From Saxidomus purpurata (taxonomy: Eukaryota > Mollusca > Bivalvia > Venerida > Veneridae): a stretch of 64,000 nucleotides of DNA. Made by a program: the position numbers and the translations under genes. How positions within the stretch are numbered: the stretch's first letter is position 1; the number at the start of each line of letters is the position of its first letter. The notes under the pieces are model-generated. The model did not search any database. It was given only the letters and a program-made list of their open reading frames with translations, and was not told where the DNA came from. Shown piece by piece: positions 51,772-63,700 of the stretch. The stretch is taken from positions 5,118,542-5,182,541 of the forward strand of contig JAFMSR010000018.1 in assembly GCA_022818135.1 (NCBI GenBank). Direction: 5' to 3'.

Positions 51772-54700
51772 GTTTGAAATGAGAATGAAGCATTTCATGA
51801 CATGTTACAAACGAATGTCATTTGCTCTCTTTTTCTTAAGTGGAGCCATTGTCGGATACGTAGTGGATGCCATATACACCTTTGCTGTTGCGTTAGCTCT
51901 TAAACGACATGGTTAAATAGCCTGGAATATGCTTGAAAATAACACGCTCCTATATGCACATGGATTGTGTTTAGGTCTGTGAAAATAAACAGCTTAATGT
52001 CCTAGCATTTTCATTTCAATTTGCTGAAGAGACTATGTAAGAGCTGCAAGGTTCAATGTGTACTTCAACTGCATTACAAGGATGAATTGATTTGAATTGC
52101 TCTTGGTTTCCTTTAGAAAAACACATGATAAAAATAAAAATGCACTCTGCACAGTAAGTCCTCTATTGTTTTCAGTTACCAAAGATTTGACAGATTGCCC
52201 ACCAATAAAATTTGGTTTGATGACCAATCTAGCCACCTTCTTATGATATGTGTAATGCGTAGGTCAGATTCTTATTTTGTCTTAACATTTTCCCCTCAGT
52301 TAGCTGGACAGACTATGTGTGAGCTGCAAGGTTCCATTTCTTTTGTACTTAAACTGCTAAACTGCTTTACAAGGATTAATTGATTTGGGTTGCTCTCGAA
52401 TACCTTTAAACAAGTATTAATTTGTACATATCTTGGCAGACCAATGTCAATACAGACTGGAAATTTAAATTTGATGGTAGCCACGTTGAGCCAACAATTG
52501 AGTACTGCTTGTGATGGGATTCCAACCAATTCTTCTGCAACTTACATCAATATGTTTTCATTATAAGAAATTATCTGAACTTTTGAAGAACTTTATAAAC
52601 ATGATAAATATTAAACTTATTAAATGAAATTAGTTGAACAATGTCCTCTAAATACTCTATTCTTTATATGCAAAAACTGATAAATCATTACATGTACGAC
52701 ATAATTATTATACTCTCTTTTCTTCAATGAGGGTTTTCAGTAGTACTCAATTTTAAACATACCAGGCCTGTGAATTATCCGCGGATCCGCGGAAATCCGC
52801 GGATTTGGGATCCATCAAGACCGTTTTTGAGATCGATGCAAATCCGAGGAGAAATTTCGAGAGGGGAGGGGGGGGGGGAGGGGTCGCGGTAATTTGCTAT
52901 TCGTCCTCCGTTCCGTGTTACGGAAACATACTTTATCTGAACCTTATAATAGGTCATATTTGACCCGAGGGAATTTTCTTCTATGCGCCATGAGTCTCGG
53001 CAGTTTCGCCGTGTCAATCAAAAACCGATCGTCGTCTACTGGATAACATACGAAAGTAAGTGGAGCGTCGTTACAAATATCGGCAATTTCTTTGTCAGTT
53101 AAAAACCGATTGGCGTCTGTTGGTCAATATACGAAAGAAGGCGGAGCTAATCTGTCGTTATCAAAGGTGTTAATTATAAACAATCGTAAAACTGAAAATA
53201 ATAGACCTCCCCGCCCACCCATTTCTATGATAGTGTTTGTAACACGGATTAATGGCGGCGAATCTGACACGACCGTGTATTTTAATTCACAGATTGTCGG
53301 CGATCAAAAGACATTAATGTATACCTGTTTTTTCGATAATACATGTCATTACTGAAATTAGAACTTCTTTCATGATTAAAGAATTATTAACCTCGACCTG
53401 CACTGATATTGATAATTGTGAAATCGTCGTGAGTTTATATTAATCGGAAGAGCCGAATAACAGGTTTATGATAATTCGAGCATTGGTTTTTGGCTCCTTA
53501 TTTTAATTATTGACTTGTTTATAAACGTGTTGAAGTTTTAACTTGCAAATTGTTCGGACGTAATTTTTGTTACTCTTCATAAATATCGGGGGCTTATAAA
53601 TTGTAAATACTATTCATTAGTTGAACTTACTTTTTGGGCAATTTCTTTAATTAAAACTTTAAAATCCAAAAAACACCGAAAATCACGGATATGCGAGGTC
53701 GCGAAAATATGTGACAAACGGGGAACAACGTACTTTTGAACTGATGGATCCTAGGAAAAGGATGAAAAATTTAGCTTATTTCAGAATTATTATAGATAAC
53801 AAATGCAAAGCTGCAGGATGACCGGAACCCTATGACCCATGGCTCGACCCTTAAAATTCTCACCTTGACTCTTGAAAATTTGATTTTGACCCTTGAAAAT
53901 TTAGGCTGGAGAGTCAATGACCCTTGAGTTTGAAAGCCTACTGAACACCCTTTTCAAGCAATTATCAGCAGTAGCAGTTGTGTCTAACTCTAATAAAAGA
54001 AGATTTAAAAGATTTTTATATTATAATAATTATTTTTCTCACAAATGTTACATGGAGATTTACATAAAAGCAGAGAGATGTCTTTGAAACATGAATCTAA
54101 GCCTTTAGATTTCATTAAAACCCAGGAGCTTGGGGGCCCCTTGTCCCCCACAAGGGCTTTGCCCTTGACCCACAGGCCTTGCGGCCCCCTTGACCCTCGC
54201 ACACTTTTCCTCTTTTTTCACAAAACGCTGTTCACAGCCCTGACATACTACTGTTTATTTCTTTTAGATTCTTTATGATGACACGATAGAAAACAGCACC
54301 AAGGTAGAGTTGCTAATAAATTTAGAAGAGTTTGGTTTGCTTGGCATTACTGAAGAAAGGTAAGTGGTACAAATTGAATAAATAAATGTAGAACAATGTT
54401 ATGAAAACATATTAAAATAAAAAGCATACACAAGATGTTGATGCATCAGAAACTTTGATTTTCTCAAGTTACTGAAAACTGCATGATATAATAAACTCTT
54501 CCTCTCAAAATTAGACAAACTATTTGAGTTAAGAAATAATAAATGTCTCCCTGTATTTTATTGTTGAATAAAATATAGTCAGGAGTTTGGATGCGTAGTA
54601 ATTAAATCACAAGTGTGTAGCATGAGTGATTTAATTTTTCGCATCCAAACGACTGGCTGTATTTTATTCAACGATAATTACAGGGAACAATTTATTATTT

Positions 54701-57700
54701 CGATTCTGACACGTGATTTTCTTTGAAAACTTTCCCGAACTTTATTTACAGCGTAGTAGTACTTCATTGTAACCTTAAAACGTGAAATACGGTTGGAAGC
54801 GCTTGTTAACATACGACACATCGTTACGTCATTTACCACATGTCGTCCTTGGAAAAATGTGCTGTATTTTATCGTTAAATAAAATACAAGCTTTTCCCTA
54901 TACGTTTATATAGGAAAAGCAGCCACTTGTGTAAGAATTAATGATATAAAGGTGCAGTTTCAAAACTGGAGGGAGTGTTATAGGGTCGTTATAGCCCTGT
55001 AGATGTTAGCTTGAATTTGTCAACATTTTTGAGGTTCTTCTGTAACTTCAGTTTCAATTTAATTTTATTAATGAACTATTTTAGGCTTTACATTTCAGCG
55101 AGTGTTTAAAGAAGACTCATTCTGTAAATTATATGCAACCAAGGGAATGCTCTATTGAGTGATGATTTATTCTTTTCAGTGTGGATCAAATAGTAACATC
55201 TTTGTTGGATATCTACCATCAGACTGTAGATAATGGAGACAACTGGTCAGTGGTGTGTCAAATTCTCATTACATGTACCAGTCTCATTGTGCAGTTACAA
55301 CAGCTGGTAAGTGGGCCATGCCAAGGTGTAGGTGTAGTATCATTGAGGTCATAATAATAACCTTCTATTCACTTCTATAAACTTCTCTAAACCATTAACC
55401 TTGTTCAGAAAATGTGTTTTGACTATGACCCAACTTAGGTTCAGAAATCTTAGTTGTAAGTGTGTTATCTATGCCAGCTTTATGACTTTTAATTTGTGAT
55501 TCTTATTAAAGTGATATTACTGTTATAAATTGACCATCATAATTTAAAAAAAAGACATCACTGATTTATACTCTTAAAATATTGAAGATTGCTATAGTAA
55601 CACATTATTCAAATTACATGATTCTCTATAGCAGTTTTATTCCTTTTGAATATTGAGAAACTTTATCAAAATCAAGATTTTTTGCTTATCCTAGTCAAAA
55701 ATTAAAAATCCACACTTTCTGTTTGATACATTTTCATTTATATCTATCAATAAAAGAAACAACTCAGACAGTATATCTCATTTCTAACATGTTCTGAAAA
55801 CATGTACTATGTTTAAAGCTTCATTCTTTATCATGATTCAGCTTGACGATTTTGAAAGGTAATATAACTTTAAGAGAATGCATCAATAATTTCAGCTGTC
55901 AGACCTCTGTAAATCATTTGTGAAGGAGCTGGTTTCCATAGTTACAAGTAGAGTCAACCAGCCAGACAGTCACCGACTACGATCCTGTGCGTGTCAGTGC
56001 CTTATACACCTGGAAGAGTTTGAACCTGTATGATTTCAACATTATCACCACATTTTATTAAACAGATATAAAATTAAAAAAACAAGCTGGTTGTGCATAC
56101 TGCCTAAAATGTGTAGCCAAAATTTTGTGGAGAATTTAAAACCTACCTTTGTCATTTTTATATCACTTATATGTAATTATCCTATGGCATCATTTTGGTA
56201 ATTCTGGTGTTTTAAGCTCACCTGAGGACTCATCCCGTAGGTTGCAGGTTCGAGCCCCACCAAGGTCACAACCGTACCTCCTCATATGACACCAGTACTG
56301 GTTTTTCCAGGAAACGGACTCGAGAGTGACTCAATAAGCTCCAAGCTTTCTTCACAATCGAGCTTAAATAAATTAGTATAAACTAAACTAGTGCTATCAC
56401 TAAATGTGATTAATACCCACAAAAGACTGCTTTATAAACTGAGGAAGTTCGTAGTAACAGAATACCTTGCAAACAAACTAAAAAGAGATATTGTTCTTAG
56501 CAATAACTCTGTAATTTGTCAAGATAGAGTTATGGTTCTTGTACACTGCACTTCCTGTCAATGTGCTTGTCGTATTGAATTCCAACCAATAGTTTTCGAA
56601 TCATGCTCCAGACAAGTAAAAGTAACAAAGGGCAATAACTCTGAAATGAGTCAAGATAGAGTTATTGTTCTTTTGCACTGCACTTCCTCTCATTGTGCTT
56701 GACCATTGTATGAAGTTGTATTGAATTCCAATTTGTAGTTTTCGAAAAATGCTCCAGACAAGGAAAAGTAACAAAGGGCAATAACCCTGTAATTAGTCAA
56801 GATGGAGTTATGGTTCCTGTGCACTGCACTTCCTCTCAATGTACTTGACCATTGTATGAGGTTGTATTGAATTCCAACCAGTAGTTTTCAAGTTATGCTT
56901 CGGACAAGGAAAAGTAACAAAGGGCAATAACTCAGTAAATACTCAAGATAGAGTTACAGTTCTTGTACACTGCACTTCCTCTGACTCCTAAAGTTTATCA
57001 TTTGTCTAGGTCACAAACCTTGTGAACATTCTAGAGGCCACATTTTGTGTCCACTGTTCATGAGAATTGGTTGAAATGTTTGTCTTTATAATACTGGGTA
57101 TATAGGGACCCCTTTATGTCCAGTCCGTATGTCCGTCGGTCACATTGACTCAGGTGAGCAGTATAAAGGGCTCTCTTGGTTCTCTTGTAGTTACAAATAA
57201 TCGCCTTTTAACTGTTTGTATTTGACATAAACGTAACATCTTTTCTATGATTGTAGGGGGTGTTAGTAAATCACTATGATGACTTTAACCAGCTGGCACG
57301 ACAAGAGAGGACAGATGTGTTCCAGGACTATGCCTTACTCGTTGCTAAAATCTTAGTGTCTTCGGGCTGGTATGTTATGAGCTACATGCATTACTCATTC
57401 ATTTCTTTTAAAATAATTTCTGATGTCCGAATGCCAGTTTATGATGTTTTTTTAGCTCGACTTTTCTATGAAAAGGGGAGCTATCCTACTCGCGTCCGCA
57501 TCGGCGTTGGCGTCACACCTTGGTTAAGTTTTTCGTACCACCCCACTTTATTTCAAAGTATTAGAGGTATGGCTTTGAAACTTACTATACTTATTTACCA
57601 TCATAACCTCCATCTACAGACAAGAGTACATAACTCTGTCAAGGTTTTTGACAGAATTATGGCCCTTTTTACTTAAAAAGTGTATTGAGCTTGGTTAAGT

Positions 57701-60700
57701 TTTTGTACCACCTCACTTTATTTCAACCATTGGAGGTATTGCTTTGAAACTAACCATACTTGTTTACCATCACGACCTTCATCAACAGACAAGAGAACAT
57801 AACTCTGTCAAGGTTTCAAAATTAACAAATTTGCCCCTTTTTTCCTAGAAAATACATTGAATATGGGTAAAATCCACTTATTGCCTTAACCCTTTGAGAT
57901 ATTGCTTTGAAACTTTTAATGCTATTTCACTCATTACCCCCATCTGTACGCAAGAGAAGGTAACTCGTCAGGGTTTGTTTTAAAATTAAGGCCTTTTATC
58001 GACTTAGAATCTTGGTTAAGTTTTTCCTACACAGTCCCTTTTTGACTGAACTGTTTGAGATATTAATTTGAAAGTTGGAATACTTGTTTACTATCATGAA
58101 ACAAAAACAGGGCGGAGAAGGTAATTCTGTCAAGGTTTTTTGATTATGGCCCTTTTTGACTTAGAATTTCAGTTAAAATTTTCATTCTTGTCCACTTGTT
58201 GACTTAACCATTTGAGATATTACTTGGAAGTTGGAGTTCTTATGTGCCATCATGAGACCTATCTGTAAGCAGAGAAGATAACTCTGTGAAGATGTTTCTT
58301 GATTTGTACTTAGAAATTCCTAGTTAAGTCTTGTGTGCCCTTACTGTCAAGTTTTGTTTTATAGGCAAGCACTAAAAATGGCGCCCCTGTCCTCCTTTTT
58401 ACTTCATATTATCAATAGCTGATTATTCCCTTATAAATAAGAAATGGCTATTGTTTGATTTCTTAAAAAAAAAGTACTGGGTATGCAGTAAATTGTATAT
58501 TTATGTTATTTCATGAATATTAAGTAGATCTAGTAATTCCTGACTTGCAACATTCCTAAAGTGGACATGACCGTCCTTCAGTATGGACTGTACTATAATA
58601 AGTTCATAAGGATGCTCAATTAAAAGTTCCAACATGACTCATTCTGTTTGTAAGTTATACAAAAAAGGAAATCAATTGTTGTAAAATCTGCAATAACCGA
58701 TGTTTTGACGCGTGAGCCTTACGACGTCATAAGTAATGTGATATTGTGCCTCATAATGCATAAAAATGTCTGTGTTCAATATGGTACGTTGCATTTTAAT
58801 TTTTTTGGTGGATATTTAATTGTATTATGGCTACTGCATATATCTATGGGAAAACAATGTAGTGTATTTTTGATAATGTGCACTGTGTATGTGGGTGGAG
58901 CTTAAAACTGTGATCTATCTCTAATAGAACTCATGTTCTATTTACAATAGAGAACAGTTGCAATAGTGCAACAGAGCAAATGTACCGTAATACAAAATAG
59001 ATAGAGTACTGTTGACTCGAATAAATACGTCATTTCTCGGAGGCTATGCCTCCTTGAAATAACTTAATTATTCTCGCAAACAGTACTCTATCTAATACAT
59101 GTAGCCTTGTAAGAATCAAAATAATATCTTTTAAGCGTTGTTCATTTTCTAATAAACAACTCCACCCTAGGATTTCCCCTCGGGTAAAACTGCCAAGATC
59201 CCTGACAAAAGCAGGTTGAAGAGACAGATACAAGGGAATCTGTGTGCCAGACCCTAGCTTTTTACAAATAGACCACTTAATTCTTAACTGAACATGATGT
59301 ATAGCACCAATACATGCAAGACTAACTCTGGGTTTCTGACCAATTCATCTCAGATAGGTGGGAAACATTGAAAAGCATTTCTGGAATTTCCAGTGCCCCG
59401 GCTGGGATTTGAAAAGGTCACCTCCGGATTGGTAGTCCAGAGCAGATATTATTTCTTAAGTAAAGATGAAAAAGCAAACACTGAAGAGCAATAATAGTGC
59501 AGATCATGGTCTGCATTGACCACAAACTCAGAAATATTTGGTTGCAGTACACTGTAAGGCACTTGCCTAGCTGTACGCAAGACTTTAGTGATCATACCAT
59601 ACAACCAGTGTAAGTTTTTGACCTGCCTGCACATCTTCCTGTCTGATCATGATCTGCACTCCTTGCTTTTTAGTTCTTTGCTTTTCAGCCTGTAAATTTC
59701 CCAAAAGCACGCCTTTGAACAGTTAATGGTTCTGTCCAAATTGAAAGATGTACAGTTCTATTTCAGAGATTATGCAAGTCAAGGCTTGAAGGATTGAACT
59801 CTTTTCTGATGAAGAAATTTTGTTTTCTATTTTACCAGAGCTGTTTTAAGCTGTAGGACATATCATAATATGACCTTGACATAATATTTAGTGTTCCAGG
59901 TGAGCGGAACAATGTGGGTACACAGCAAGGTTTACAGGTACGCCTTTTCCCTTCATAACATGCTTGAAAGTGTTTTGAAAATGTTTGAAGACTACCTACA
60001 ATAAGTCTTATGATGGTACATTTCTAAAATAGCCAAGTATTTAATATATTAACCCTGTTCCAGTGTGTATTGTTTGAACTTAACACACGCTGAAAGCTTG
60101 TACAATTGCTGAAAGCCATAGCTTTAGTTCAATTTGACTGCTTTTGGTATCTGACTTTTTTCTACCCTGCACCCCCAGGGAGTCTGAATTTTCATGGACA
60201 AGGGAACAGATATATACATGTAAATATGCCCTTGTCCAAACAAGAGTTACACTTACCCTATATGTTTAACAAATTACATCTTTCTCCCTTCAGTTGCTTG
60301 TCCATGGTAAAGCTCTGTAAGTTGGTTGTGCCAACTGTTCAGTGTACAATCCAGAGATAAGGACCTCTAGATACATGTACCACCAGTACTTTTGACAACT
60401 AAAAATTACATTTCAGAACAACTTGCAGAAGCAGATTTCGTTTGAGCCGCAGGACATACGTCAGACAGCAGCATTTCTTGTTGAAAACATTCATGTATAT
60501 ACAAGATCTGGGACATTTAGAATTGTGGAATCTTTGAGTTTACTTGCCAAGCATGTACCAGAAGTGTCCCCAATGGTAACACAGTTAAGACTTATGTTAT
60601 TTTATATCTATAAACCATTATCATGAGATAAGATTTTCCAGCACTGGTAAAAACTGCAGATATCCTTATCAATTACAGAATGACACTGCCGAAAGTGAAT

Positions 60701-63700
60701 TGAAACATTCATGTATTGTAAGAATTAAACAGGTATTGAAAACTGACAAAATGTACCGTACTTATAAGTTTGAATTGTAATTTCCAGCTGTTTTTTCGTC
60801 AATTGATCTAATAACATGGTAACATACAGTGGTATTAACTTTGGCTCAGCCAAACATTGAAATATACAGCACTTAATCCCCCTGGTAGAGAACCTTTTAA
60901 ATCTGAACACCTTTGTTATCCAAACAATTCCTCTGGTTTGAACAGGTTCAGATTAGACAGGTTCCACTGTTTTTACCTTTCCAATAGTAAATTTGGTTTT
61001 ATTTGTTTTTTGTGGTACAGGTAAAAGATAACAGTAAAATATTTTTGCAACAATATTTGTAAATATTATATTTATTTATACTAATTTATCTATTCTTGAT
61101 TGCGAAACAAGTTCTTACACCTTAGATCAATTGCTTGTAAATATTAGACCTGCCCCCATGGTCACTGCCTTGATCTCACTAATTTAAACTCACTGATTGA
61201 AGGTTATGGTTTCAAGCTCTGTGACTGGGTAGACTCTTCGGTGTCAGATAATTAATAGGATGTTAGTCTAGCACTGGTCCCCTGTCTTTAAAGTGCTCTT
61301 TGTTAAAATACAGATAAAATGACATTAAACCTTTTGAAAACATTAGAACATTTAGGACACATAACACCTTATAGAAAATGGTAACTGATTTCTTATACAT
61401 CCTTATTCTTGTAATCCATTTAAAACCTAGTGTTTATGTAAATATTTTCAGATATTTAAGCCGCCAATGTTACATCAGATGTCGACAATGAGTTGTGTGA
61501 TATTCCATACAGTTCTCTACCTTCAGGTATATGTTATTGTCTTTCACTCATTCCCTCTTTGAACAGTGCAGATAATGATACCTGTCCATGCAGTCTAACT
61601 CTGAAGATGGTGCACTGGATGTACTAATAAATTTTAGTCAGTAGGTATGACAGTTAATGATACTGTCCCGATGGATGGGCAGGAGTTTTAGAAATTAGGG
61701 TAAATGAGTTATCTCCCTTTGCAGTTCAGTAATTGAAGTAACTGAATAGTTAAGTTTCATAAATTCACACCCTGCTCACACCAGGTAGTTATTATTTTTG
61801 TGTTATTGAACACATTCTGAGAATTAAAAAAATGTCTGCTTCTTTTTAAAAACTGAAGGATTAGGGTATATTTTGACTTTCGTTGTAGTTATTTTGTACA
61901 AATGATGCATTAAATCAAGCAATTATTTGTATTATTTTGCATGAACATTAAAATTTTGTAAATAAAATCACACAGCTCATTGATGTTCTTTCCAGACTCA
62001 AGGTGTGTAGGACTTATTACATGCTGTGCCTTTGTAATATATGCAGTAAAGCATTTTATATCTTGATGACACCATACACAGAAATATGTTGTGCCTCTAC
62101 CTTCACACAGCCAGCATAGATGCCATGTGACAAAACATATCTCAGTCTCGAGTGTAGTGGTTTATACGTTTGTATCAACAGCAGCGTGTTGATCTTTTAC
62201 CGCAAAAAAAAGTAGTTGCGGATACCATTACGGAAAGTGAATAACATGTATATGCAATTTGAAATTCAAACTCTTTATACATTAAAACTACAAACAATCT
62301 TTCCTTTGTCTTTATGTATCGGAAAGTTGGGTCTTTAGAATGATACATGGTAATTGAAAAATAAACATCATTTCAGCGAGAATTTAAAGGTGAGATCCTA
62401 AGTCAACAAGAAGAGGCGGATCTCATTAGAAGATTGTGTAACATGACAGAGCATCCATGTTTGAACCAGCTTCATAGGTTGCTGGCCTCCCAGTGGGCTC
62501 ACGCGTACCAGAAGGTAAGTGTTCTAGCCTCCCAATACTAGAAGTATTTAATACATCAAGATGTAAATTTCTATTCAATACCAGTAGAAGGTCAATAACT
62601 TCATGTTATGCCTACAATTTTGTACAACAATTAATTCCCTTGTACTGTTGTACTTTGTGTAAGCCGCCTGAAATTAAGAAGCAGCTGTTAGTGGTTTAAA
62701 TTAAAGTTTAGGTATGTCCCATGACATGTATATCTCAACCAAGGAGTGAACAGTCGAACCGTAATCAGCCGTCCAAGGGATGACTGAGGGTCATCAATTT
62801 GAGACCTGCTACAGACCTCACTGTGTTAGAAAGCTACCAGTTGTTTTATGGAAGATGAGAGTACTTTACCTTCACAGGAAGTATGGTTAGGTAAACTGTC
62901 CACATGTGAGTGACTGAAATTTTGAAACAGGAAAGTTGAAATTAGCAGTAGAGATATTACAATATTAGCTACACACAGGTTTTACTGTATATTTTATTTC
63001 AGGATGGGGACAAGAATGTAGCCATACATGACAGTATTAAACAGAATCACCGGTTGTTCTTCTATCCCAGTGTGTTTGATTCTATAGACCTTCAGTTGAG
63101 GAAGCTATATATGACTGCTGTATGTGGAGACACTAGTAACGACACAGCTGGTATGCTATCCTGTTTTCAAGCCTATACTTTTGACTGGTGACTATAATCA
63201 GTTTGTTTAAGAAGGGGCAAGAAGGCATAGAAAGAGGCATAATTATGTAGGTACTTTTGTAATTGCCTTCATGTAGCGGTTATCAGTTTAAAGGAATGAA
63301 ATCATTTGAGTTTTACGCAATCAGTGGTTGAGTGGCTAGAGTCGCTGACTTGTAATCACTGTGATGTGTCATTGATTGAGGGTCATGGGTTTGAGCCCTG
63401 CTACCAACCATGTCTCTTTATGTGAGAAAGTTGGTGGTTTCTTACAAATGCTAAGGGTCAAGCACTGGATCTTTCTAGGAACAGTTGCTAGGCAAACTTC
63501 CTGCCTTTGAATGACTGAAATACTGTTGAAGTGGTTGTCAAATCCCAAAAGAAGAAATAGAATATAATGGTATCAAGTTTAATCCGCCTGTTTAAGCGGT
63601 TAGCAACTACTGGAAAAGACATCTTGCTTTTCACACTTCAATATCTGCCATGGTTTCCTTGTTTCTTTATTTCCTAAAGCCTGCTGGACTGTAATTTGTT

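Noticed and set aside
53092..53355. 87-codon frame inside the hAT-like element
   Set aside because: No transposase motif (no BED finger, no DDE or dimerisation block) seen; it overlaps a tandem duplication.
57257..57676. 138-codon frame as a complete gene
   Set aside because: Its first 37 codons are AP5B1 exon 5; the rest is read-through past a good GTATGT donor into a repeat element.
59900..59937. AP5B1 exon 6 starting at the second AG
   Set aside because: Joined to the phase-2 exon 5 it reads TGG TGA, an immediate stop; the upstream AG keeps the frame.
63318..63420. tRNA gene candidate (A and B boxes present)
   Set aside because: No cloverleaf or acceptor stem closes, and the downstream blocks recur at other loci, so it is a SINE head.
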